The notes: generated by a model from the letters alone, not told the origin. A DNA stretch of 64,000 bases from Caenorhabditis remanei (GCF_010183535.1 NC_071329.1:2480001-2544000); one strand, 5' to 3'. Counted from the stretch's first letter, positions 11,813 through 23,076 are shown. Made by a program: numbers and translations.

Positions 11813-12097
11813 GTATCAGTTTGTAATGAAGAGCGGATCTGTCACTATTTTTAGTTCGTCGAGTGTTTGGGATAATTAGACCGTTATATTTAGACCAAAA
11901 GCTGTATAGGTACAGTTTTTGATCTGTTGCATGTCTGTTTCTTGTTAAAGCTCACTTTCCGACCCCTTCTACCCTCAAGCTATCACCTTCTGATATCGTT
12001 CTGACCGGTAGTCGGCAAGTCCCCCCTAATGAGCATTTGTCCACTACCTCTCAAAACGATAGAGAACTTTTGCGAGCCTCGTGATTACCTGTGTTAA

Positions 12098-15000
12098 TTA
12101 AAGTAAGTATGTAACCGAATCGCGAGGTGATCTGTTCAGTATATCTTGCCAGGGAAACGGTGCCGTTAAATCCGTTTTATTGTCATCAGCTTCATTTTCA
12201 GATTCTTCCTTCCACCACGCAGGCCACACGATTTCAGACCACGACTCCCAATGCTCAATTGGCTGCATTCGATACACTTCGAACGTTGGTAGAACGAAAC
12301 TGTTGTTGGTGATGTACATTCCAGAGAATCCATCGATATCATTCAATAAGTCAATGTCGAAATCTTCTTTTCCCCAACTCGTGATGAACTTGCATGCTCC
12401 CAGAAGAAAGCGAAGATATGCTTTGATTGAAGTGATTTCATCAGTATTATTCTCAGCTTTCTGAAACTTGGTGGTTGTCAAAGGCTCATTGACAACAGTT
12501 TCCGTAGTCAGGAGACGTTCAAAAGTTGCCAGGAGGCGTTCAATTTCTTGTCCTTGTTCTTGAGATGTAGAGCTTCCAGAATCTTCTCTTGTGATCCAAC
12601 GCAGTGGTTGGTTTCCATTTGAGAACACAAGTTCTTCACTGTTCTCTTCCAACATGGACTTCATCCATTCTCGACACTCATCTTCCAGCCACACTTTGAA
12701 CGATGGTATCAGCTTCACGTGCGCAGACGTGTAGCTGGTCTTCACTGCATCGAATGAAGTAGTTTCCAAACCGAAACAAGCTACTTTCATATGCTTCGTT
12801 CGCTCTCCATAATAGATCAAATCCGACAAATAATCATTAATGTTTTCAATGGAGCATTTCTCGCAATAAACCGTTTCTTCTGCAGAACCAGCCAAAATCA
12901 TTTGCATCTTTACGACTTTCTCGACCAGTTTCACTTCATCATTGTCGGATATTTGGATGGCTTTGAGTTTATTGAACGCTTTCTCAGCAAATCCCACTCG
13001 AACAAATGCTTCATCTACTAACAAACATTGTGGATTGTTTTCGCAAAAGTTCTTCTTCAATTCCTGTTCAAGCGTAGGAACCTGAAAATACAAGTCTGTG
13101 TTGATTCAGTCAATTTTAGTTTTACAGCGGCAGAACAAATAATCTAATATAAAAGAAGTGTGCAATTTTCCTAATCAATACCATATTTCCAGTGACACGG
13201 AAAAACTAAGAAGCTATATTATAATACTTTTGAACTTCTGGTCCCCGCGGCGACCTCAGTCTCGGATTCAATAAATCAAAAAATACACATAAGTATGGAG
13301 CCACTTGAAAATTTTGAATATCTCACAAAATTGATGATACTTTAAGTACGTTTTGATATGTCAACAAATTACATTTAGGAATTCCAAAATGTTGCACAAA
13401 AAATCGAAAATTGGAAAATCGAAAAAGTCTGAATATTACTAGATTGAAGCCAATTTTCAGATTTTATTTTTATTTTTCGAAAACAGAGAGGTGTAGTAGT
13501 TTATATGTGCAACATATTGAAGTTCTTAAATGTAATTTATTGACACATCAAAACATACTTGAAGAATTATCAATTGATATTCAAAAATTTCAAGTGGGCT
13601 CCTTAGTTACAGTACTGGCCATAAAGCATGCGACACTTGCTGTTTTTAGTGGAAAATAGTCAACTTTGTGAGTGTGACACGGCCTCCCTGATAGTCTCAT
13701 AATATTGATTGTTTATGGAGTGCATAGATCACAAATAGAGCTTCATTTTTGTAGTTGACAACTTTTTTGTACGGGCACATCCTTTTTGTACGGGCACATC
13801 CCAAGATCCTAAGAAGTTACAGGCAGTCAATGTAAACAGATCAAAAATGTCTCATTTTAGCACTGAAAAAGAGCAACATTTTCAATATAATTCTTTGACG
13901 ATTGATAACTTCTTAGGATGTGCCCGTACAAAAAAGTTGTCAACTACAAAAATAAAGCTCTGCTTGTGATATGTATCAGGGTTGGGAAATTCCGGGCCGG
14001 GCCGGGCCGGGCCGGGCCGACTGAAAAATTTTCCTCGGCCCGGCCCGGCCCGCCTGCCTGCCCGGCCCGGCTCCTGTAGAAATTTGAAATTTTTTGAAAA
14101 AATTTTGAGTTTTTTTTTTGCAAAAAGGTCGAATTTTCGACTGTTTTGGAATATCGATAAAAAACTGAAGTGTACGAGAATTTTGGAGCATTTTTATTAT
14201 TTTTTAATGAAAATTTCAAAAAAATTTGTGAAAAAATTGTGCACATTTTATGAATCCGGGCCGACCGGGCCGACCGGGCCGGGCCGGCAAAAAATTTCTG
14301 TCAGCCCGGCCCGGCCCGGCTCGTCAGCCCGGCCCGGAATTTCCCAACCCTGATATGTATAGTCCATAAACAATCAATATTGTGAGGCTATCAGGGAGGC
14401 CGTGTCACACTCACAAAGTTGACCATTTTCAACTAAAATCTGCCTGTGTCGCATTCTTTATTGCCAGTACGGTATGTCCCGCTGTATAGCACACTTTCAA
14501 TGTCAAAATTTAAATTACCGATACGACCACAATGAACAACTGCCCCAGTAGCACTGCCTCAATTTCAAATTTAAACTACCGATAATGTAACTTACATTTG
14601 ACAAAAACGGATGCTCCAAAAGTTCACGAGCAAATAGGCGGTCCTTCAGATTTCGTTTCGTAGCTTTTGACAAGAAATCGTTCTAAAAGTAATAAATTAA
14701 GCTTCAGTTCAAATGACCAGTTCAGTTCAAATGAACTAACTATTTCATCCGGGAAACCTTCGAAGCCCTTCGGAATTTTTTCTTCTCTGAACGCTTTTCT
14801 GACAGTATACCCATATCCCTCGTTTTTATATGGACATATCAGTTCAGCAGCAATCATTCCCAATGAGAATACATCCACTTTGTTGTTATAAGGATTTGTA
14901 CTCAATAGTTCCGGTGCCGCATACTCCTCGGTTCCGTACCAGTATTTGTGTTCACCAACTTCAAGTGGTGGATATAGTGGTGGATATAATCCGTTCTCAT

Positions 15001-17156
15001 CTGGTTTAAGACTTTCTTGATGCTCCCGAATTTTAATCATTCCTAAATCTCCAATTTTGAGCGTCCCTCTTGCTCCATAAACAGAGTTACGTGCAAAAAA
15101 GATGTTGGCTGGCTTTAGGTCTCTATGAATCAGTCCTATTGCGTGGAACCAGTCTAGTGCACTGAGAATCTGCTTGATCCAAAACTTCATGTCCTCTAAG
15201 TTACGGCTTTCGACAGTTTTATTTTCATCTATCCAATCACTTAGATTCTTTTCCATGCACAGCTCCATGAAAATGTTCAAATGGCCTTCTGTTCCATTTT
15301 CGTGTTTCATCCATGAACACCAGAAGAAAGCAATCACATTTTTATGCGCAACTCGGATGGCTTCTTTGCAGTCAATGAAAATATTCGAACTGAAATGAAT
15401 GTGATTACAAACGCTGTTGACTGATACTCAAGTCATTTTCAATCATACGTGAAAATTGGTACTGACTACCTTCTACAAAAAGTGTCGTTCTTATAGAGGT
15501 TTTAACGGTTACTACTGTCATAGTGCGACAATATCGGTTTTCTAATATGTCTTTCCAGGACTGTCGCCTTTCCAAAACTCTCACAATATGTTTTTTTATT
15601 ATATTACTTCTATTTTCTTCTGTTATATTTCAACCCTCAAATTCTCTCCTCAATCTATTCGTCATTCTTTATTTGTTAGCTTTTTGCCCCCTTTGCCCCC
15701 TTTGTTCTGTTTCTGTTATTGTAACAATACTTCTTTCTATCTATATTTCTCTCATCCCGCCCCTATTTCTCCGACATGGCAGAAACCATTCTTCTTATTT
15801 TTTGTACTTACATTTTCCTTTTTTTACTATCCGTAACGGTCGTACTAAATACTTTCGTTCCCCAATTTCATGGCTATTCCTCTCTCTCTCTCTCCCTCAA
15901 GTATTTTCTTAACAGTTTTGAAAAGGGGACGTTCTTGAAAGACATACCACCATTCAAAAATAAGGTTTCTGAATATTAAAATCGTAATAGGGTCTGTTGT
16001 GATATTTTCCTATAATGATGTATTTCGGCCAGTTCATGTTCATACTTGAAGAATTTTTTAATTCGGTTCTCAGGACGCTGAGAGCGAGCGCCGGAAAGTT
16101 TGGTCATTGAGATGACCAAGGAAAAAATGGGAGCGGTGGATTTTTTGAATTTTGACGCTATTTTCGATAATTTTTGTTGTAATCCTCGTTAAATTTTAAA
16201 GAATACGGCAAACATTAATAGAAAAACACTGAAAACTATTGAAAATCACGTCAGGAATAGTAGAATACGGAAAAATCCAACTTTACCAAAATTTCTAAAA
16301 CATTCTTACTTATCAAACTTTCCGGCGCTCGCTTTCAGCGGGTTGTGCAGCGAATTTAAAAATTCTTGAAGTATGAAAATGAACTCGTCGAAACTCATAC
16401 ATTATGATACAAAAATATCACAATAGACCACAATACGCCTTTAATGCATCTCAGAATTTAAAACTTCCAGGTTGTCACACGCAGTTACAGTACCGGACGA
16501 AAAGGTATCAACTTTGGCTGTTTTCAGTTGAAATTGGCCAACTTTGAGAGTGTGCCGTAATAATTCTGAGTGTCACACCAAGAAAACTTTTAATGGATCA
16601 TACAGATCAAGAATAGAACTCTATTTGTGTAGTTGACAACTTTTTTGTACCGACACTCCTTAGCAAGTTACATATCGACAAAGTAATTTCTCCCTCAAAT
16701 CGACAATTTTCAGTGGAAAATAGTGCGATTTTTGAACTGGCCTCTTAAAATGACCATAACTCTCTAGGGACCGCCCGTACAAAAAAGTTGTCAACTACAA
16801 AAATGGAGCTCTACGTTCGATCTATATGATTTATTAAAAATGTTCACGGTGTGACAATCAGAATTACTATGGCACACTCTCAAAGTTGGTCATTTTCCAC
16901 TGAAAACAGCCAAAGTTGATAACTTTTTTTCCTTACTGTTGCTACCTTTGGCTTATGATTTCAGGCGAGCTAGACTACAGTTTTCTATAAAAGCATTGGC
17001 TTACTAATTTGTAGACATTTGTTTCATTGCCAAATGTCGTTTTTTTTCTCCAACCATCACATGGTAAACTGATCCGAACGATCCTTCTCCTAATTTTTTG
17101 ACAACTTCAATGTTGCCGCTGACGCACTCTTTGCAATGATCACTTTCAATCGACAT
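12098..17156 (-). CDS. Protein kinase with unique C-terminal domain
   Basis: Ser/Thr-type protein kinase. Exons on the minus strand: 17156-17005, 15389-14741, 14682-14596, 13081-12098, about 623 aa. Visible motifs: Gly-rich loop GEGSFGSVY at residues 23-31, catalytic Lys45 in AMKQM, HRDLKPANI at 139-147, DLG at 165-167 in place of DFG, GTEEYAAPE activation segment, and the closing ARELLEHPFL helix in exon 3. The catalytic set looks complete. The WIKQILSALDWFHAIGLIHR block resembles the eIF2-alpha kinase (PEK/GCN2) group, but no PERK or GCN2 regulatory domain is present. The last exon adds about 328 residues with no recognised domain, acidic and Trp-rich near the end (WESWSEIVWPAWWKEE). Large introns of 1.6 and 1.5 kb are filled with MITEs. 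Confidence 0.82.
13285..13605. repeat. Inverted-repeat element, kinase intron 3
   Basis: GAGCCACTTGAAAATTTTGA at 13300 is mirrored by TCAAAAATTTCAAGTGGGCTC near 13580. The left arm also matches the element at 31171-31444 (ATAGAGCCACTTG ... ATCTCACAAAA). Abuts the next MITE directly. Confidence 0.5.
13610..14472. mobile_element. Tc1/mariner-like MITE, interrupted by a hAT-like MITE
   Basis: Ends CAGTACTGGCCATAAAG and its inverse, flanked by TA on both sides. The arms carry TTGTAGTTGACAACTTTTTT, a signature shared by many copies in this window. A second element is inserted in its middle at 13977-14352. Lies in kinase intron 3. Confidence 0.7.
13977..14352. mobile_element. hAT-like GGGCC-palindrome MITE with 8-bp TSD
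   Basis: Terminal inverted repeat CAGGGTTGGGAAATTCCGGG on both ends, flanked by the exact 8-bp duplication ATATGTAT (13969-13976 and 14353-14360). The arms are repeats of GGGCC and pair with each other around an AT-rich centre. TIRs that begin with CAGGG and 8-bp duplications are hallmarks of the hAT superfamily. Nested in an older TA-flanked MITE. Confidence 0.85.
15975..16445. mobile_element. Palindromic MITE in kinase intron 1
   Basis: Ends are inverted copies of ATTAAAAGCGTATTGTGGTC-type sequence, followed on both arms by a TGTGATATTTT block and by a GCGCCGGAAAGTTTGGTCAT block (near 16088, inverse near 16315). A truncated relative lies at 55430-55562 and a more distant one at 57240-57390. 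Confidence 0.65.
16488..16939. mobile_element. Tc1/mariner-like MITE in kinase intron 1
   Basis: Left end CAGTACCGGACGAAAAGGTA after TA; arms contain CAACTTTGGCTGTTTTCAGT and TTGTAGTTGACAACTTTTTT in inverted orientation. The right end is eroded (CCTTACTG) and the second TA is lost. Confidence 0.65.
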
Positions 17157-17345
17157 GACTTGATTCTGAAACACAAACTAAATAGAAAAAGTATTGGCAT
17201 AAATTTAGGTTAAAAGAACGACGATGAGAACAATGAGTAACGATGAGTCAAAAACAATGAGCCATGCTACAAATTGATTAAAAAGACAGGGAAGGAACGA
17301 AAGATACATAGACATCAGAAAACTTAAGTATTTATTCATTTATTT

Positions 17346-17899
17346 GGCTCCGCGACAATTCGCAACTGCGACGTTTCGCAACCACGGCGTTTCGCAACCA
17401 CACCGCATTTGCATATTTAGGTCAGTTGAAAATGTTGAAACCGAAGGGTCTGGGAACATATTTGAAAACATTAAATAGAAGAAAAAGTTATCTGACCCAT
17501 TTTTAGACAAAACTAGGTTAAACTATTGCTAGTTCTATGGTTGCGAAACGTCGTAGTTGCGAAATGTCGCAGTTGCGAAACGTCGTAGTTGCGAAATGTC
17601 GCAGTTGCGAAACGTCGTAGTTGCGGAATGTCGCAGTTGCGAAACCTACGTGAGTTGCGAAATGTCGCAGTTGCGAAACGTTGTAGTTGCGAAATGTCGC
17701 AGTTGCGAAACGTCGTAGTTGCGAAATGTCGCAGTTGCGAAACGTCGTAGTTGCGGAATGTCGCAGTTGCGAAACGTCGTAGTTGCGGAATGTCGCAGTT
17801 GCGAAATGAACGGTTGCGAATTGTCGCAGTTGCGAAACCTACGTGAGTTGCGAAATGTCGCAGTTGCGGAATGTCGCAGTTGCGAATTGTCGCGGAGCC
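17346..17899. mobile_element. MITE with internal minisatellite, 8-bp TSD
   Basis: Terminal inverted repeats GGCTCCGCGACAATTCGCAA, flanked by the exact 8-bp duplication ATTTATTT (17338-17345 and 17900-17907). From 17540 to 17898 the right part is a minisatellite of about 19-bp units alternating GTTGCGAAACGTCGTA and GTTGCGAAATGTCGCA, roughly 18 units. It sits about 190 bp upstream of the kinase start codon, so it may be in the kinase promoter. Confidence 0.8.
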
Positions 17900-18180
17900 A
17901 TTTATTTTAATACGTTCGTGGAAATAGAAGGGTCTAGGGTGGTGAAAAAATTAAAATAAATAGAGTAAGAACTGAATAATGACATGTCCAATATTGGACG
18001 CACAAAAATTTTGAAAAGCAGAGTAAGAAGTCGACTTGTGTTACTATAAAATAACTTAAATACTGAAAAAAATACGAAACTATTTCGAAACACACTCCAG
18101 AACTTTCTGTTTAGAGCTCGAAAGAGCGCATATGCACTGTCCATTGGCACATTTTTAAATCATCATTCTTATATATAAAA

Positions 18181-18420
18181 CGCGTGTGGGCTCTGTTTGT
18201 GGATTTGTCTGTCTGTTTTTCAGGATGTCCGCCAGTTTTTTGAGAAATAAAGGGGAGAGTGCGCCATGGGCAAAAGTCGAACCCTCGCCCTTTCAGCGAC
18301 AGGCGTGAGCGTTAACCATTCGGCCACGTGAACACTTTTGTGAGAGGGTAAACAGGAAAATAAGAAGAGGCCAGCCGGATGAAGCGCCGAAGGCGCGGCA
18401 GCCAGGCTGGTTTATAAATA
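18181..18420 (-). mobile_element. tRNA-derived SINE-like element
   Basis: On the minus strand, 18332 down to about 18270 reads like a tRNA gene: TGGCCGAATGGTTAACGCTC fits a pol III A box, GGGTTCGACTTTTGCC contains a B box. The acceptor stem does not close and no anticodon loop is clear, so it is not a working tRNA. The 18361-18410 end carries a strong short hairpin (CGCGCCTTCGGCGC on the minus strand). A tRNA-derived SINE or tRNA relic fits best. Confidence 0.5.
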
Positions 18421-18433
18421 AGAGATAAAAATA

Positions 18434-19221
18434 CATGGTCTCCCAGACTCCGAGAAAGAACTGCAAGGAAATTTTTGATCTACCCTCATTAAATGAAAAA
18501 ATTTGAGAAATTAGCAGGTCTACAAATTTATTTCTTTGATTTTTAGCTGAAATCTCAAAGTCAGGAAAGAGAAAATTGTAGTTTTAGAATTATTCAGAAA
18601 GCATTATTTACCCATTCAATCCAAAAAGTCCTGGTTTTATATATTATTTCAGGTCAAAATGGTAATTTTCATTTTTATTTCGGAAAAAATCTACGGGATT
18701 TGTTTATTTTTCAATACTATCCAACGAATGATAGCTCAAATCGTGCTCCGGAGATTTTTACACATTTCTGTAGGACGGTTTTTCAATTTGCTCATTAGTT
18801 TTTGAGAAATCGATCAAATTCCGAATTTCTTTCAATTTTTTGTTATTTTCTCGAAAACTAATGAGCAAATTGAAAAACCGTCCTACAGAAATGTGTAAAA
18901 ATCTCCGGAGCACGATTTGAGCTATCATTCGCTAGATAATATTGAGAAATAAACAAATCCCGTAGATTTTTTCCGAAATCAAAATGAAAAATTTCCTTTT
19001 CGACTTATATAGTATCTGAAACCAGAATATTTTGGATTGAATGGGTGGATAATGCTCTCAGAATAATTCTAAAACTTAAATTTTCTTACTTCTGACCTTG
19101 AGCTTTACGCTAAAAATTAAAGTAATAACGTTTTAGACCTGCTAATTTCTCAAATTTTTCGTTTCATGAGGGTAGATCAAAAATTTCCTTGCAGTTCTTA
19201 CTCGGAGGCTGGGAGACTGTG
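18434..19221. mobile_element. Long hairpin element, 788 bp
   Basis: Two arms of about 370 bp run in opposite directions around a centre near 18830: GTCTCCCAGACTCCGAGAAA on the left pairs with the inverse near 19195-19215, and GACGGTTTTTCAATTTGCTC near 18773 pairs with its inverse near 18860. Arms are nearly identical by eye. The end motif (GTCTCCCA, AGAACTGCAAGGAA) is shared with the 23077-23702 element. Confidence 0.75.
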
Positions 19222-19519
19222 CAATATTTAAAAAAACATGCAGAGCCGAAGATTTTTGTTACGAATCTGGGCCTCGTCTATTCACAGGAAATGAATATGA
19301 ATGTTAGACGGTGAATCATAGAAGAGCAATGAGATGAAAGGGGCCCGAAAGCTAGAGAGTGCACACTGTTCAATCGAGTACAAACAGGGATGGACTCGCA
19401 ACTTCTGTCTTTGATAAAAGTTATTTGCATAAAAAGAAGCAGTAGATTTTTTTCATGTTTGAGATTTTTCAAAATGTAAGTGGAGCAGTTCTGAGATCCA
19501 GAATGACTTTGGCACATTT

Positions 19520-19845
19520 CAGATACTAATTCCTGTTTAACAAAGTAGAAAATATATCTGTATCGAGGAAGCTCATGGAAGCGCACTAACTAGGGAAGGC
19601 CACCAAGTCAGTGTAGAGTTATGGGAAAGTGACCTATTTTCCAGTGATATGGGTCGCGACTCATTACTCCATGACCTTCCCTAGTTAGTTCAAGAAAAAG
19701 AAGTGAACTCACCCCCAGTGTCTACAAAACGATTTTCTATCAGATCCTCCAGAATATGTATTATTCGATTACGATGTGGTTGTCACTGGTGAGCACACTC
19801 TTCTGTGGATCTATAAGTTTTACTGCACTTTCAGAGTTCTACTAC
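19520..19845 (+). pseudogene. Dead 5' end of a WSN-like gene
   Basis: 19523-19600 matches the non-coding exon of the WSN-like genes (CAGATACTAATTCCTG...AAATATATCTGTATC). 19747-19840 matches their signal-peptide exon (CCTCCAGAATATGTATTATT, CGATGTGGTTGTCACTGGTG). The first ATG is changed to ATT, an internal deletion follows GTGAGCACA, and no downstream exons remain. A short ACTAGGGAAGG inverted repeat lies between the two parts (19587-19683). A third member of the WSN-like family once stood here. Confidence 0.65.
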
Positions 19846-19859
19846 AAGTTCAATGCCTT

Positions 19860-20230
19860 TGAAACTATTTTTCTAACGAAGTCTTTGAAACTTTGCTGAA
19901 AAATAGATAAATAATTCTTTTTAAGAGTTTTACTATATATTTCGAACAAAAAAAATTAGCTGAAAATAGCGAAAAGTTGGAGGAAATGGATAAATTGAGG
20001 AAATCAAATTTTACCACGTGGCATGAGCTTAAATTCAACGTGGAGCGCACTTGCAACAATTGAGAACTGCTGTTTCTCAATTTTTTTGTTATACAAATGA
20101 TAAATCGTAAATCGGGCTACATTTTTGGTAGTACATTCTAAAAAGTCGAAGGAGAATTCATTGAGAAAACTAAGTCTGAAAAATAATGTGTAGAATGACA
20201 GTTTTTAATTTTCAAGAAGGTTTTTAAGTT
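19860..20230. other. Orphan F-box-gene 5' flank
   Basis: This block aligns by eye with the upstream regions of the array copies at 3360-3790, 6180-6560 and 9110-9480, including the E-box, but no F-box gene lies beside it on the expected (left) side. It is followed by the 3' flank of the F-box-less gene at 20395, the same order as in the array. A lost array unit is the simplest reading. Confidence 0.6.
20012..20023. promoter_or_regulatory. E-box in orphan F-box-gene flank
   Basis: TACCACGTGGCA followed by TGAGC keeps the conserved CACGTG core of the other three sites although the gene it served is gone. Confidence 0.3.
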
Positions 20231-20394
20231 AAACAATATTTATTAGATTTTAAATAGAAAAACAATAAAATACATAAGAAAGGTTAATTAGCATTATTCT
20301 AAACAAAAAAAATTAAAAAATTGCTTTGAAATTTCAACTAGTATTTATTCATTAGTCAATATAAAAATTGAATAATTTTAAGTTCATAGCACAA

Positions 20395-22439
20395 TCAGTG
20401 CATAAGGAAAGCTGCTTGTCTTATACCTTTCCCATGTTCTGCCCAAAATTTCGCATCTGCGTCATTCTCTGGTATCTCCTTCTTATACCAAGACAAGTCG
20501 CTCTGATTTATTTTTGGGTTCCGTCCCATCTCGTTGCCCCACGATAGATCATTGTCATATTCTGAATCTACGGTAGTAGAGGAAATGATTGAGCAGACCA
20601 CAAAGTTGCGGGAATCTCGATTGAAAAGTTGAATGAGAATATGCTTTGAATCCATGTTAGTACGGATTCTAGCTTGACTTCCGGTTTTAAATCTGAAAAT
20701 AGAAAATAGTGAGCTAAGAAAAATCTAAAAAATATATCCAGACTTCTTAGGAAACTTACACAACATGATCAGAGAAGGTTTCCACTAATTTTTCCATCAT
20801 AACAGAGTGATCTCCAGCTGCAAGATACTGAAATTTGGTGTCGATTTCAGCGTCGTTTTCAATCCATTTCTGAAAATAGTTATAATCGGAATGCTCTGGA
20901 AATCCAGGAATACCTTCACAAGTGTCGGAACAGCATCCGTGTTCAAAAGTGCATCGATTCGAATGGTTTTACAGTTGCAGAACTGTAAAATTTGAAGTTA
21001 GAAAGTGGTCGGACTGTAACAGGTGAGTTGAGACTTTTCAAAAAATTTTGGTCCCAGGGACATAAAGTACTGGCCATAAAGAGTGCGACATTTGCAGTTT
21101 TTAGTTGAAAATGTTCAACTTTATGACTGTGACACGGCCTCCCTGATAGCCTCACAATATTGATTGTTTATGAACTATCCTGAATAAAGGTAGAGCTTCA
21201 TTTTTGTAGTTGACAACTTTTTTGTACAGGTACATCCCAAGAAGTAACAGGCAGTCTTTGTAAAAAGCTCTACTTTTAGCACTGAAAAAAGGCAACAATT
21301 GCGAGAAATTTTTTTGACAATTGATAACTTCTTAGGATGTGCCCGTACAAAAAAGTTGTCAACTACAAAAATGAAGCTGTATTCGTGATCTATACACTCC
21401 ATGAACAATCAATATGATGAGCCTATCAGGGAGGCCGTGTCACACTCACAAAGTTGACCATTTTCAACTGAAAACTGCAAGTGTCGCATTTTTTATGGCC
21501 AGTACTGTATATAGCTATGTCATAACTCAATCCCAGTCAACATTAACTTATTTCTAATTGCAGAAATATAATCCTTATACTCGAAATAATATTCTCTAAA
21601 CGTAAAAATGGTCCTGAGACGTTTCAAAACCAGACGCTTCAAAACTGAGACATTGATACGAACCTCATGACTTTTCAATAACAATATATGTATTGTGATG
21701 ACTGTTATAATGAGGAAGCAGAACAAGTTACATAATGTCAACAAGAACCAAGCGGCAATTATTTTGTTCGTTTTCATGATGAGCTCTGTGAATCTATGAG
21801 AATCTATCCATTTTCACTTCGAATTGAGCGTTGCGGTTGCGCCGCGTGAGTTTCCTTTTCTCACAAAATCCGTGTTCATATGCCCAACATTAGTAACTCA
21901 CCACGGGGAAACCCATCAACTCATCAAACGGGAAATCGTTGGTACCCTCTGCATCCAGATAAATCGTCTCCAGACCCGCGGATATATTCTTCATGAACAC
22001 CATCACCGAATCCTTCTTCAGATTCACAATTTTCAGATGCTTAACATCAAACGGACCACTTGTTTCAAAATCATCCACGAACGCATCGAAGTCCGCCGGG
22101 TAGAACCCCTCCAGAATTGTTAGTTGGTCAATTTTTCCAACTTTTAGAGCCTGACCAAGAGAGTAGAAAGCCGTCAAGTACTGGTGTTTGTTAAAGATGT
22201 TGAATCCGGCGCGTTTTGTGTTTTGAGTAGTGATTTCAGATTCAGAAGATATCGGGGATCCATCTGGAAACACAGTAAGATAAGCCCCGCCCACTTTACA
22301 ATATCTTACTCGAATCCACTGGATACTCCACATAGATGGCACCACATTTCTGTCCCTTCCGGCTATCGAACAGGACTGTTTTGAGAATCAGACTATCCGA
22401 TGAAGACAAGAGTTCCTTGATGTGATTGTCATCAGCCAT
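20395..22439 (-). CDS. F-box-family protein without an F-box (5 exons)
   Basis: Paralogue of the three array genes. Exons on the minus strand: 22439-22310, 22263-21902, 20982-20914, 20869-20760, 20692-20395, about 322 aa. Exon lengths of 69 and 110 nt and the phases are identical to the array genes, and the blocks KVGKIDQLTILEGFYPADFD, KHLKIVNLKKDSVMVFMKNI and FPFDELMGFPVV align directly. Exon 1 (MADDNHIKELLSS...) begins just after where the F-box ends in the paralogues, so the domain that would bind Skp1 is missing. The frame is otherwise intact, and donors and acceptors are good (GTAAGA, GTGAGT, GTATTC, GTAAGT). It could be a truncated but expressed protein or a gene in early decay. A MITE sits in its second intron. 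Confidence 0.72.
21064..21507. mobile_element. Tc1/mariner-like MITE in intron 2 of the F-box-less gene
   Basis: Arms ACTGGCCATAAAGAGTGCGA and its inverse near 21480-21507, right end followed by TA. Same family as 13610-14472, including TTGTAGTTGACAACTTTTTT and the GACACGGCCTCCCTGATAGC block in both arms. Confidence 0.7.
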
Positions 22440-23076
22440 TTCTGTTCTTTAATGTTCCTTTAATTCGAAATGAATTGCAAAATAATGTTCAAGTAATGGC
22501 ATCAAAATAAGGCTAACGGGGTAGTAAATCAAAACATTAAAAGGGATCACTTGGTAAAATGAAGAAAAAGTGATCACAATTTTTAGACTGAGCAATGGTA
22601 TGGTGTAAAGTGAAGGGTGTTTGCAACAATCAAGGGAGCAATTCGATTTACCATCATTAATCAACCTTAGAGGAGTCAAATGCCTCGAGCAGACATGTGT
22701 CGCGTAAAAAGAAAAATATTGAATTGGAGAAAACGTTTTTCAATTGGAGAAAACGTTCCGGCCCGGTAAATGAACCTAAACTTCAGAACTTCAGTAAACA
22801 AACAGAAAATTTGTTTCAAAATGGAAAAATATGTACCTCAACTCCAAAACTTCATGCTTTTAGCTTTTTTCTAGCAAAATCTTTGACAATTAGCTGAAAG
22901 ATAAAATTAATTAATTGAAGAAGTTAAAAGTTGACCTGGAGCTTGCCGTAAAGCGCTCTTGCAACGCTAGAGAATGAAATTATATGGGCTCATCCTTGAA
23001 GAACTTGCAAGAGGTTATAAGTTCGACATTTATTACAAGTGAAAATTAAGAATTTTACCAAAAAATATGAACAATT
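22440..23076. other. Intergenic, decayed upstream sequence
   Basis: No gene seen. 22760-23000 is a worn version of the F-box-gene upstream block (TTTTCTAGCAAAATCTTTGA, GGAGCTTGCCGTAAAGCGCTCTTGC) with the E-box lost. Confidence 0.4.

Noticed and set aside
13982..14353. Long Pro/Gly/Arg/Ala-rich frames over GGGCC repeats (also 31908-32336, 56910-57119)
   Set aside because: These are frames opened by the repeat itself within MITE arms on both strands, not genes.
15523..15979. Long plus-strand frames, Phe/Leu/Ser-rich
   Set aside because: Pyrimidine-rich intron sequence of the kinase gene gives hydrophobic frames by composition; no start context or homology.
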